NCBI GenBank assembly: GCA_020852595.1
Contig: JADZAK010000135.1
Coordinates: 1 to 55,074 of the forward strand
Direction of reading: 5' to 3'
Source: Rhodospirillaceae bacterium
Lineage (GTDB): Bacteria; Pseudomonadota; Alphaproteobacteria; Rhodospirillales; Rhodospirillaceae
Length of the DNA: 55,074 nucleotides
The translations under genes were made by a program, and so were the position numbers. This document shows positions 1 through 8,016 of this stretch, piece after piece (position 1 is the first letter of the stretch; every line of letters starts with the position of its first letter). The notes under the pieces were generated by a model. It was given only the letters and a program-made list of their open reading frames with translations, did not search any database and had not been told where the DNA came from.

Positions 1-48
1 CATAATTGTCGCATAATGTATATTATGGTAAGTAATAAGTCAGAAAAA

Positions 49-68
49 ATACCATGATATTCAGGTAT
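49..68 (-). terminator. Probable rho-independent terminator of the minus-strand housekeeping run
   Basis: On the minus strand a short hairpin (ATACC pairing with GGTAT, extended by TGA/TCA with one bulge) is followed directly by a run of six T. It lies about 20 bp past the stop of the MBL hydrolase gene. The stem is AT-rich and weak, so termination may be partial. Confidence 0.45.
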
Positions 69-85
69 GTAGAGGCTTATGCGCC

Positions 86-856
86 TTACACCTCGACCAC
101 CAAGCCGTCGTGGGCCGGAACCACATGGCTTGGGAGCTGGAGCTTCAGCGCGTCGTAGTCGATGGCGTTGCTCATATGGGTAATGACGGCCCGGTCCGGT
201 TTCAGCTCGGCGATCCAGTCCAGGACCTTGGCGACATGGGCATGGGTCGGATGCCGCGTCAGGCCGAAGGCGCCGACGATCCACAGCTTGGCGCCGCGGA
301 CAATGTCCCGGGCGGCTTCGGGCAGCTCGAGGATGTCCGTCGAATAGACGATGTCGCCAAACCGGTAGCCGATCGTGGCGCTGTGGCCGTGGTCCTGAAG
401 GAACGGCAAAACCGGGATCCGGCCGACCTGGAACGGCGTGCCGGGCTCGATCGCGTGCGCCGTCAGCCAGGGCCGGTATATCGAGGATCCCGGCGGGATG
501 CCCTTAAAGACGTATCCAAAGCGGTTCTCAAGGATTTCGAGAGTCTCGCGGTCGCCATAAACCGGCAGCGGCTTTTCCGTGACCCGGTTGACCTCGCGCA
601 GTTCATCGATGCCGTGGATATGGTCGGCGTGACCGTGGGTGAAGAGCACGGCGTCGAAGCTGCGGGTCTCGGCATCCAGGAGCTGCTGGCGCAGATCCGG
701 CGAGGTGTCGACGAGAAGGCGTGTCGCCCCCTCCTCCACCAAAATCGATGCACGCCGGCGCCGATTGCGGGGGTTGGTTGGATCGCAATCGCCCCAGCCC
801 GACGAGATCGCGGGAACACCGGGCGCCGACCCGCAGCCGAGAATGGTGACTTTCAT
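86..856 (-). CDS. MBL-fold metallohydrolase (PhnP/RNase Z-like)
   Basis: Metallo-beta-lactamase-fold hydrolase of about 256 residues. The metal-binding motif HGHADH is visible, followed by later conserved histidines (DHGHS, and the ITH near the C-terminus). In this family two zinc or manganese ions bind there and hydrolyse a phosphodiester; the physiological substrate of this branch is not known. It is the last gene of the metG-tatD run, and this trio is widely conserved in alphaproteobacteria. I chose the ATG at 856 over the one at 865 because an AGGGA Shine-Dalgarno sits about 10 nt before it and the protein then begins MKVTILG, as in homologues. Confidence 0.88.
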   Translation of the reverse strand: MKVTILGCGSAPGVPAISSGWGDCDPTNPRNRRRRASILVEEGATRLLVDTSPDLRQQLLDAETRSFDAVLFTHGHADHIHGIDELREVNRVTEKPLPVYGDRETLEILENRFGYVFKGIPPGSSIYRPWLTAHAIEPGTPFQVGRIPVLPFLQDHGHSATIGYRFGDIVYSTDILELPEAARDIVRGAKLWIVGAFGLTRHPTHAHVAKVLDWIAELKPDRAVITHMSNAIDYDALKLQLPSHVVPAHDGLVVEV

Positions 857-888
857 GGCGCACATGTCCCTGAAACCACGAAGCCGAA

Positions 889-1680
889 CTAAGCGGATTT
901 GGCTTTCGCGAAAAGACGGAAAAAGTTTTCCGTCGTCTGCCGTGCGAGTTCGTCGCGCGAGATGCCTTTGATCTCCGCGACGGCCGTCGCGGTATGGGCC
1001 ACATAGGCCGGCTCATTGGTTTTGCCGCGGAATGGTACCGGCGCCAGGTACGGGCTGTCCGTTTCCACCAGAATGCGGTCCATCGGCACGATCTTCACGA
1101 CGTCGCGCAAGGCTTCGGCCTTCTTGAAAGTGACGATCCCCGACAGCGAGATGTAAAAACCGAGCGCGAGGCACTGTTCGGCGAGTTCGCGCCCCGAGCT
1201 GAAGCAGTGGATGACGCCGGTGAATGCCCCCTTCCCGATTTCCTCGCTCAGGATGGAGCCGGTTTCGATATCCGCGTCACGCGTATGCACGATCACCGGC
1301 AGCTTATTCTCGCGCGCCGCCGCGATATGGGTACGGAAGCTGCGTTCCTGTTCCAAACGCGGGCTGTGTTCGTAATAAAAATCGAGGCCGGTTTCGCCGA
1401 AGGCGACGACTTTCGGATGCCGGGCGAGTTCCGTCAGTTTCTCGACGTCCATTTCCGGCTCGACCGCGGCTTCATGCGGATGAATGCCGACCGAACAGGA
1501 TACGTTGCCGAACCGTTCGGCCATCGCGAGCACGCCCGGGAAGGCGGTGATCTTGGTGCCGATCGTGAGCATGTGGCCGACCCCGGCATTGCGCGCCCGC
1601 GCGATCACGCCTTCCGCATCGCCCGAGAGCTCGGGAAAATCGAGGTGGCAGTGACTGTCGACGAGCAGCGGCCGGCTCAT
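889..1680 (-). CDS. TatD-family metal-dependent hydrolase
   Basis: 263-residue TIM-barrel metallohydrolase of the TatD/YcfH family, related to 3'-5' exonucleases and D-aminoacyl-tRNA deacylases. The N-terminal DSHCHLDF motif supplies the first metal ligands. GETGLDFYYEHS, VIVHTRDAD, GVIHCFSSG and ETDSPYLAP follow in the family order. The protein is cytoplasmic and full length. Its ATG overlaps the metG stop (ATGA), so translation is probably coupled. The exact substrate cannot be read from sequence. Confidence 0.93.
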   Translation of the reverse strand: MSRPLLVDSHCHLDFPELSGDAEGVIARARNAGVGHMLTIGTKITAFPGVLAMAERFGNVSCSVGIHPHEAAVEPEMDVEKLTELARHPKVVAFGETGLDFYYEHSPRLEQERSFRTHIAAARENKLPVIVHTRDADIETGSILSEEIGKGAFTGVIHCFSSGRELAEQCLALGFYISLSGIVTFKKAEALRDVVKIVPMDRILVETDSPYLAPVPFRGKTNEPAYVAHTATAVAEIKGISRDELARQTTENFFRLFAKAKSA

Positions 1681-3302
1681 TTCGGCCCCTCGCCTTTCGC
1701 CGTCTCACCTTTCGCCGTCTCACCGGGCGGCGCGTAGCGCGGGAAAATACCCTGCGGCGCGGGCAACGGTGTGCCGCCTTTGAGGGCGTGGGCCTCACCC
1801 AGGACCGCGAAGCTGCGCCGGTCTTCCGGTACGGCCAACTGATCGAGCAGCTTCGCCGCCGCGGCCGGGACAAAAGGCTGCATCAGGATCGCGAGATGGC
1901 GTGTGGCTTCGGCAAGCACATACAAGACGGTGTTCATGCGCGCGGGATCGGTCTTGCGCAGCGTCCACGGCGCTTGTTTGTCGACATACACATTGGCGGC
2001 GCGCACGACCGACCAAATAGCATCGAGCACGCCATTGAAGGATTGCTGATTGATGGCGTCGCGGCACTGATCCAGCAACCGGTGGCAGGATTCCAGAAGC
2101 GCGTTGTCGTCCTCGTTCAGCGGGCCGGGTTCGGGCAAAACGCCGCCCAGGTTCTTCGCGATGAACGACAGGAAGCGCTGCGCGAGGTTGCCGAATTCGT
2201 TCGCAAGATCGCCGTTGATGCGCTGGCCGATGCCGGATTCGCTGAAGTCGCCGTCGTTGCCGAACGGCACTTCGCGCAGGAGGAAGTAGCGCAGCTGATC
2301 GAGGCCGTATTTCTCGACGAGCATATGGGGGTCGATGGCGTTGCCGAGGGATTTCGACATCTTCTGCCCCTCGATGGTCCACCAGCCGTGCGCGAAGACG
2401 CGCTTCGGCACGGTCAGACCGGCGCCCATCAGGAACGCGGGCCAGTACACGCAGTGGAACCGGATGATGTCCTTGCCGACCATGTGCAGGGATTCCGGCC
2501 AGAAGACCTTCATCTCTTCCGTCGCCTGCGGATGGCCGAGGCCGGTGATGTAATTGGTCAGGGCGTCGATCCACACGTACATGATGTGGCGGTCGTTGCC
2601 CGGCACCGGAATGCCCCAGGAGAACGTCGTGCGCGACACCGAGAGATCGCGCAGGCCCCCGGCCACGAAACTGCGCACTTCGTTGAAGCGGCTCTTCGGG
2701 GCGATGAAATCCGTATTTGAGTCGTAAAGCTCCAGCAGCTTGTCCTGCCACTTCGACAGGTCGAAGAAATAGCTTTCTTCCTCGACCCATTCGACCGGCG
2801 CGCCCGTCGGGGCGAGCTTGCCGTTCGGGCCTTGCGTCAGTTCGCTTTCGTCAAAGAAGGCCTCGTCGCGGACGCTGTACCAGCCGGCGTATTTATCGAG
2901 ATAGATGTGGCCGTTGTCTTCGAGTCTGCGCCAGAGCGCCTGACAGGACTCGACGTGACGCTGTTCCGTCGTGCGGATGAAATCGTCGTTGGTCGCGCCC
3001 AGCGCCTTGGCGAGATCGCGGAAGTATTGCGAGTTCTGATCGCAGATCGCGATCGGCGGAACGCCCTTGTCGGCGGCGGCCTTGGCGACCTTCTGCCCGT
3101 GTTCGTCCGTGCCGGTCAGGAACTTGACGCGGAAACCGTCGAGCCGCTTGAAGCGCGCCATGACGTCGCACGCGATCGTCGTGTACGCGTGGCCGATGTG
3201 CGGCTTGTCGTTCACGTAGTAGATCGGCGTGGTGATATAGAACGCCGGCTGCGGGACGGGCTGAATGGACAAGGGGCAAGGCTCCGAAATGTGAGCCTTC
3301 AT
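1677..3302 (-). CDS. metG: Methionyl-tRNA synthetase
   Basis: Class I aminoacyl-tRNA synthetase that charges tRNA-Met, about 541 residues. The catalytic HIGH motif appears as PHIGHAY near the N-terminus, and the second signature as KMSKSLGNAIDP in the middle; a helical anticodon-binding domain follows. The C-terminal dimerisation extension of some MetG proteins is absent, as usual for this short type. The start is uncertain. The ATG at 3302 has no visible Shine-Dalgarno and is preceded within 9 nt by a perfect hairpin, whereas an in-frame TTG at 3272 has a GGAG about 9 nt upstream. The upstream TTG at 3356 gives a basic extension unlike the family. Confidence 0.95.
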   Translation of the reverse strand: MKAHISEPCPLSIQPVPQPAFYITTPIYYVNDKPHIGHAYTTIACDVMARFKRLDGFRVKFLTGTDEHGQKVAKAAADKGVPPIAICDQNSQYFRDLAKALGATNDDFIRTTEQRHVESCQALWRRLEDNGHIYLDKYAGWYSVRDEAFFDESELTQGPNGKLAPTGAPVEWVEEESYFFDLSKWQDKLLELYDSNTDFIAPKSRFNEVRSFVAGGLRDLSVSRTTFSWGIPVPGNDRHIMYVWIDALTNYITGLGHPQATEEMKVFWPESLHMVGKDIIRFHCVYWPAFLMGAGLTVPKRVFAHGWWTIEGQKMSKSLGNAIDPHMLVEKYGLDQLRYFLLREVPFGNDGDFSESGIGQRINGDLANEFGNLAQRFLSFIAKNLGGVLPEPGPLNEDDNALLESCHRLLDQCRDAINQQSFNGVLDAIWSVVRAANVYVDKQAPWTLRKTDPARMNTVLYVLAEATRHLAILMQPFVPAAAAKLLDQLAVPEDRRSFAVLGEAHALKGGTPLPAPQGIFPRYAPPGETAKGETAKGEGPK

Positions 3303-3310
3303 ATAGTCGT

Positions 3311-3343
3311 TTACGCGCCGTGGGGAAAGCCCACGGCGCGTAA
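3311..3343. repeat. Perfect 14-bp inverted repeat between the FKBP gene and metG
   Basis: Two 14-nt arms, TTACGCGCCGTGGG and its exact complement, are separated by 5 nt. On the minus strand the RNA hairpin would form after the FKBP stop codon and end 8 nt before the metG ATG at 3302. No T-run follows it, so it is not a typical intrinsic terminator. It could be a transcript stabiliser, a processing site or a translation-controlling element. Confidence 0.75.
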
Positions 3344-3366
3344 GGCGAGCCAGCAAAGAGCCGGAT

Positions 3367-3894
3367 TTACTGGATTTCGAGCAGTTGGATCTCGAAGAGC
3401 AAGGTCGAGTTCGGCGGGATCGGGCCGGCGGCGCGATCGCCGTAACCCAGGTTCGCCGGGATCGCGAATTCCCAGGTTTCGCCCTTACGCATCATCGGCA
3501 CGGCTTCCTGCCAGCCCGGAATGACGGCGTTGAGCGGGAACGTGATCGGCTCGCCGCCCTTGGAGCTGTCGAACACCTGACCGTTGGTCAGCTTGCCTTC
3601 GTAATGCACGGTGACGGTCGAACTCGCCGTCGGCTGGGCGGCGCCTTCCACGGCGCGCTGTTCCGGCGCCTTGAACTGCAGGCCGGTCGCGGTTTGACCC
3701 CAACCGGGGTTCTTGAGGTTGTCGGCCAGGAATGGATCTTGAGCGGGCGCCACGGCTGCACTTTCTTCGGCTGGGGTTTCGGTCTGGGTCTCGGTTTGGG
3801 TCTCGGTGGTCGCGGCTTCTTCGGCCGGTTTCTTGTCGCATGATGCGAGCGCAAAGGCGCCCACGATCAGGGCCGCAACTGCGATCTTCTTCAT
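3367..3894 (-). CDS. FKBP-type peptidyl-prolyl isomerase lipoprotein
   Basis: 175 residues. The N-terminus is a lipoprotein signal ending in the lipobox LASC (Cys19). A low-complexity linker of TE/TQ repeats follows, then one FKBP domain from about residue 65 to the end: VTVHYEGKLTNGQVFDSS, IPGWQEAVPMMRKGE, IPANLGYGDR and LLFEIQLLEI are all typical. It should catalyse proline isomerisation in the periplasm as an anchored folding factor. It sits between holB and metG, which I would expect to be adjacent in related bacteria. The reading frame is intact. Confidence 0.93.
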   Translation of the reverse strand: MKKIAVAALIVGAFALASCDKKPAEEAATTETQTETQTETPAEESAAVAPAQDPFLADNLKNPGWGQTATGLQFKAPEQRAVEGAAQPTASSTVTVHYEGKLTNGQVFDSSKGGEPITFPLNAVIPGWQEAVPMMRKGETWEFAIPANLGYGDRAAGPIPPNSTLLFEIQLLEIQ

Positions 3895-3924
3895 TGTCTT
3901 CTCCTTGGATGTAGAGCCGCCAGC

Positions 3925-5055
3925 TTACGCGGCGGCGGGAGCCTTGGCCACAGCCTGCTCGATGGACCAGAGCATGAGCATAAGACTGCGCTTCTTGTCC
4001 AGGTTGACGGCGTCGGTGCGGCGCGCAAGGTGGCCGATTTTATCCCAAACCTCGGCCCAGGCGGCCGGAGGCGCGGCCGCCAGCAAGCGGCGCGCGAGCG
4101 TGCGTTCGCCCGGTACAATCTCCGACATAGCGTCGATCATGCCGCGCGCGCCCGCGGCCACGATGCGCGCCAGCCACCATCCCAAAAGGCCGGACAGTGT
4201 CCGGAAGGCGTCGCCGCGCAGCGCCTGATCGCTGAGGCTGTGAAGCCTGCCGGCGTTCAGCTTCGGCACCTCGCCGAGAAGCGCCATCAGATCGCGGAAC
4301 AGCGCGACGCCGCCCTCGTCCGCGAGTTCCAGCGCGCGTCCAACGGAGCCGTCGCCGAGGACCGCCAGGGCCGCGACATCTTTTGGCGGAATCTCGGGGC
4401 TATAGCGATTGAGAAGGCTCGTGACCTGTTGCTCACGCAGCGGACGCAAGTCGAGCTTGCGGCAGCGTGAGCGGATGGTCGGCAGAAGGCGGTCGGCGTT
4501 ATGCGCCACAAGGAACAGGAGTGCGCGGTCGGGCGGTTCCTCGAGAACTTTCAGGACCGCGTTCGCCGCGTTGGCGTTCATTTCGTCGGCGGCATCGATG
4601 ACGATGGCGCGCCAGCCGCCTTCCGACGGCGTCATGGACAAGAACCCGCCGATCTCGCGGACTTCGTCCACGCCGATGACTGTCTTGCGCTTTGTTTGCT
4701 TGCTGTCGGACCAGGGCCGCTCCACGACGCGGAAATCCGCATGCCCCATGGAGGCGACGCGGCGGAACACCGGATCTTCCGGCGACATGGCCAGCGATGT
4801 CGGTTTCGGCGGCGCCCCGAACATATCGTTTTCCGCGGCGTTGCCGCCTTGCGCCAAGGCATGACGCGCCATCCGGAAGGCCAGGGTCGCTTTGCCGATG
4901 CCGCGCGGTCCCGCGAGCAGCCAGGCATGTGCGAGGCGGCCGCTGTCCCAGGCCGCGAGGAACTCGCGTTCGGCGTTCTCGTGGCCGATAAGATAGGGAT
5001 TGAGGCGCGGCTCCAGGAGTGTGGGCGGCTCTTCGGGTTTGCGTAAGGTCGCCAT
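3925..5055 (-). CDS. holB: DNA polymerase III subunit delta' (clamp loader)
   Basis: 376-residue AAA+ protein of the clamp loader, which with delta, tau/gamma and SSB contacts loads the beta clamp on primed DNA. The P-loop GPRGIGKATLA is in the N-terminal region; the sensor-type segment LKVLEEPP and the SRC motif (TIRSRCRKLDL), which supplies the arginine finger, follow. The C-terminal collar domain is present. It begins 2 nt after the tmk stop, the standard tmk-holB pairing. Confidence 0.95.
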   Translation of the reverse strand: MATLRKPEEPPTLLEPRLNPYLIGHENAEREFLAAWDSGRLAHAWLLAGPRGIGKATLAFRMARHALAQGGNAAENDMFGAPPKPTSLAMSPEDPVFRRVASMGHADFRVVERPWSDSKQTKRKTVIGVDEVREIGGFLSMTPSEGGWRAIVIDAADEMNANAANAVLKVLEEPPDRALLFLVAHNADRLLPTIRSRCRKLDLRPLREQQVTSLLNRYSPEIPPKDVAALAVLGDGSVGRALELADEGGVALFRDLMALLGEVPKLNAGRLHSLSDQALRGDAFRTLSGLLGWWLARIVAAGARGMIDAMSEIVPGERTLARRLLAAAPPAAWAEVWDKIGHLARRTDAVNLDKKRSLMLMLWSIEQAVAKAPAAA

Positions 5056-5057
5056 GC

Positions 5058-5690
5058 TCAGCGCTTCCCGAGAAACGTCGTGACGGCGCTCATGATTGCG
5101 GCGTGAACGGTGTCGATATCGTGATCGGCGTCGATCACGCGGCAGCGCTTCGGTTCGTCCGCGGCGATTTCGAGGAAGCCTTGGCGCAAGCGTTCATGAA
5201 AGGCGACCGCCATGGATTCATAGCGTGTCTCGGTGCCGCCGCGCACATGCGCGCGGGCCAAGCCAACACGCGCCGGCAGATCGAGGATCAAAGTAATGTC
5301 GGGCTTGAAGTCGCCGATGGCGACGCGCTGCAGTTCGCGGAGCGCGGCGATGTCCAGTCCGTGACCATAGCCCTGATATGCGATCGTCGAATCGAAGAAG
5401 CGGTCCGAGATGACCGTTTTGCCGGCGCCGACGGCGGGCCACACGGTTTTGACCAGATGATCGCGGCGGGCCGCCGTATGCAGCAGCGCCTCGGTCAGTC
5501 CGTCCCACCGGTTGCCGGCGCCTTCGACGAGCAGTTTACGGATCGCTTCGGCGCCCGGCGCACCGCCGGGTTCGCGCGTGAGAATGACCTCGTGGCCGCG
5601 TGCGGTCAGCGCTTCGGCAAGCTTGCGGGCCTGGGTGGACTTTCCGCCCCCCTCGCCGCCTTCCAAGGTGATGAAGATGCCTCCGGCCAC
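5058..5690 (-). CDS. tmk: Thymidylate kinase
   Basis: 210 residues; phosphorylates dTMP to dTDP with ATP. The P-loop FITLEGGEGGGKSTQ begins at residue 5. The DR motif (ISDRFFDSTIAYQGYG) binds dTMP, and a LID segment rich in arginine follows LILDLPARVGLARAH. Length and order match bacterial Tmk. It is 6 nt downstream of the carboxypeptidase gene and 2 nt upstream of holB, so all are probably on one transcript. Confidence 0.96.
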   Translation of the reverse strand: MAGGIFITLEGGEGGGKSTQARKLAEALTARGHEVILTREPGGAPGAEAIRKLLVEGAGNRWDGLTEALLHTAARRDHLVKTVWPAVGAGKTVISDRFFDSTIAYQGYGHGLDIAALRELQRVAIGDFKPDITLILDLPARVGLARAHVRGGTETRYESMAVAFHERLRQGFLEIAADEPKRCRVIDADHDIDTVHAAIMSAVTTFLGKR

Positions 5691-5696
5691 CGGTGC

Positions 5697-6887
5697 TTAT
5701 TGCGCCGGCATTGTCGCGGGCTGCGAGACCGGCGCGGCCGGCGGCCCAAAGACGATGTAAGACGCCGCGGCCTTCAAACGGCCGATATACCCGAGACGGC
5801 CGACATCGGCGGCGGCCTGAAGCGGAATCTCGATCGGTGCGAGATCTTTTCCGGTGATCACGACTTTCGCGACTTCGGCGCCCTTGGCGATCGGGGCCGG
5901 AAGCGGTCCTTCGTAGACCACTTTGACTTCGAGCGCCTGGCTGGCGGCGCGCGGCACCGTCACCATGACATCCTTCGGAATGACGAGGTTCACGCTGCCC
6001 GTATCGCCGAGCCAGACTTCGGCGTCGGTGACGACTTCACCCGCGGTGAACAGCGAGCGGTTTGTGAATTCGCGGAACCCCCAGTCCATGAGCTTCGCGG
6101 TTTCTTCGTCACGGTCCTTCATGGTGTCCATGCCGTTGGCGACAAGGATCAAACGCCGGCCGTTGCGGATCGCCGAGCCCGTGAGGCCGTAACCGGCAAT
6201 GGAGGTGTGTCCGGTCTTGAGGCCGTCAGCGCCGCTGCCGACACGGTAGAGCAACGGATTGCGGTTGCCTTGCGTGATGTTGTTATACGTGAAGGACGTT
6301 TCGCTATAGAGCGAATAGTACTCCGGGAATTCCGTGATGAGGTGACGCGCCAGAATCGAAAGGTCGCGCGGCGACATGTAGTGTTCTTCGTTCGGCAGGC
6401 CGGTCGCGTTCATGAAGTGGCTGTTGGTCATGCCAAGCTCTTTGGCTTTCGCGTTCATCTGTTCGGCGAAAGCTTCTTCACTGCCGGCCAGCGCTTCGGC
6501 GAGCACGATGCAGGCGTCATTTCCCGACTGCACGATCATGCCGCGCAGGAGGTCTTCGACTTTGACCCGGCTGTTCGGGTTGAGGAACATGGTCGATCCG
6601 CCGCTGGCGGCGCCGCCCTGCTGCCAGGCGTAACGGCTGACCGTCAGTTCATCGTCGAGCCGGATGCGCCCGGCTTTCAAAGCTTCGAACGCCATGTAGG
6701 CCGTCATCAGCTTGCTCATGGAGGACGGCGGCATCGGCTTGTCGGGATCCTTCGCGCCGAGGACGGAGCCGGTCTGGAAATCGACCAACACGTATTCACG
6801 CGCGTTGATGTCGATGGACGCGGCGAACGCGGAGCCAGCCGCGACGGCGGCGAGACCAAATACGGTGGCGAGGAGAAAACGCTTCAT
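5697..6887 (-). CDS. Serine-type D-Ala-D-Ala carboxypeptidase (DacC/PBP5-like)
   Basis: 396-residue periplasmic penicillin-binding protein that trims the terminal D-alanine of peptidoglycan stem peptides. A signal peptide (residues 1-22, ending AFA) precedes the peptidase S11 domain. Active-site motifs are SMSK (nucleophile serine, about residue 57), SGN (about 120) and KTG in GLKTGHTS. A C-terminal beta-sandwich (PBP5_C) follows. The last residues lack an obvious strong amphipathic anchor and are proline/alanine rich. Head of the tmk-holB stretch. Confidence 0.94.
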   Translation of the reverse strand: MKRFLLATVFGLAAVAAGSAFAASIDINAREYVLVDFQTGSVLGAKDPDKPMPPSSMSKLMTAYMAFEALKAGRIRLDDELTVSRYAWQQGGAASGGSTMFLNPNSRVKVEDLLRGMIVQSGNDACIVLAEALAGSEEAFAEQMNAKAKELGMTNSHFMNATGLPNEEHYMSPRDLSILARHLITEFPEYYSLYSETSFTYNNITQGNRNPLLYRVGSGADGLKTGHTSIAGYGLTGSAIRNGRRLILVANGMDTMKDRDEETAKLMDWGFREFTNRSLFTAGEVVTDAEVWLGDTGSVNLVIPKDVMVTVPRAASQALEVKVVYEGPLPAPIAKGAEVAKVVITGKDLAPIEIPLQAAADVGRLGYIGRLKAAASYIVFGPPAAPVSQPATMPAQ

Positions 6888-6950
6888 CGAAATTCCGAAC
6901 GTTGAAATGAAAACGTGGCGCGGCGGCGGACGCCGCCCATCGACGAGATT

Positions 6951-7928
6951 TTAGTCCCGAACGATCTGGGCGTCATCATAACCATAGGACTTCACGCGCG
7001 TGAGAAGCGTCTCTGCCTGATTCTGATCGACCAGTGGCCCCAGGCGGACGCGGAAGATCTGTTTATCTCCGGACGTCACCGGCAGCACCAAAACGCTTCC
7101 GATCGCGAGTTCTTTCAATTGCTGCTCGAGGCGGTGCGCGTTCGCAATCTCGCCAAAAGCCCCGGCCTGGATGAAGAGGCCCGTGTTCGGCCCGCTTGCC
7201 GGGATCGCGACCGCCGGTTTAGCGGCGATGGCGGGCGCTACGACTTTCGCTTGTGGCGGCCTGGCCGCCGGTTTCGGCGGGGCCGCGGCAACCGTCTTCA
7301 CCCCGCCGGTCACAACGGTCGGCGGCGGCAGTGCCGACGAGGCGACGGAACCACGCGGCACCGCCGCGACCATCGGCATTTCCGGCGGATTGCGCTTCAG
7401 CGCGACATTCTTGAGATCGAGCGACTGCTGCGCATCGATCTCCACGCGCACGCGCGCGGTGCCGGCTTCGAAGAAACCAAGGAGCTGCGCCGCGCGGCGC
7501 GAGAGGTCGATGATGCGCCTGCTGTGGAACGGTCCGCGATCGTTGACGCGGACGCTCAGCGCGCGGCCGTTGTCGAGATTGGTCACCTTCACGATGCTGG
7601 GCAGCGGCAAGGTCGGGTGCGCGGCGGTCACCGCGTTCATGTCATAGCGTTCGCCGTTGGCGGTGCGCTTGCCGTGGAAGTCCTGGCCGTACCAGGAGGC
7701 GGTGCCTTCTTCGACATAGGCGTAGTCTTCCGAGGGGTAGTACCAGGTGCCGGCGATCTCATAGGGATTGCCGACCTTATATACGCCGCCGTCGGGGATC
7801 TCGGCCCCGGCCTGCCCGGTAGACGGCGGAAGGGGCGCGGTGACGGGCGCATTGCCCCCCGCACAGCCAGCCAGACCCAGGGCCACACCGATGGCCGCAG
7901 GGCGAAGTGCCCAGTGAAAATATCTCAT
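6951..7928 (-). CDS. rlpA: RlpA-like lytic transglycosylase with SPOR domain
   Basis: 325-residue outer-membrane lipoprotein. The signal ends in lipobox LAGC (about Cys22). The double-psi beta-barrel domain lies around residues 70-165, with the ASWYGQDFHGKRTANGE motif and RVNDRGPF, the acidic residue region needed for cleavage of denuded glycans. A proline/alanine-rich linker leads to a C-terminal SPOR domain (about 245-325), which targets septal peptidoglycan. It lies upstream of the dac gene on the same strand with a 63-bp gap. Confidence 0.93.
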   Translation of the reverse strand: MRYFHWALRPAAIGVALGLAGCAGGNAPVTAPLPPSTGQAGAEIPDGGVYKVGNPYEIAGTWYYPSEDYAYVEEGTASWYGQDFHGKRTANGERYDMNAVTAAHPTLPLPSIVKVTNLDNGRALSVRVNDRGPFHSRRIIDLSRRAAQLLGFFEAGTARVRVEIDAQQSLDLKNVALKRNPPEMPMVAAVPRGSVASSALPPPTVVTGGVKTVAAAPPKPAARPPQAKVVAPAIAAKPAVAIPASGPNTGLFIQAGAFGEIANAHRLEQQLKELAIGSVLVLPVTSGDKQIFRVRLGPLVDQNQAETLLTRVKSYGYDDAQIVRD

Positions 7929-7980
7929 TACTAGCGTCTAAGTAGGCCAAGCCCCACAAGTGCTTGTATCTTACTGGAAA

Positions 7981-7993
7981 CCGCCCCCGGCGG
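7981..7993 (-). terminator. Weak hairpin after the transglycosylase gene
   Basis: CCGCC and GGCGG are separated by 3 nt, and on the minus strand three T follow. It lies between the transglycosylase stop at 8017 and the rlpA start. The short T-run makes efficient termination doubtful. Confidence 0.3.
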
Positions 7994-8016
7994 CAAGTTT
8001 TGGGACCTCGCCCAGG

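Noticed and set aside
5019-6905. 628-codon plus-strand frame opposite tmk and the carboxypeptidase
   Set aside because: Shadow of two certain genes; no recognisable motif and low-complexity composition.
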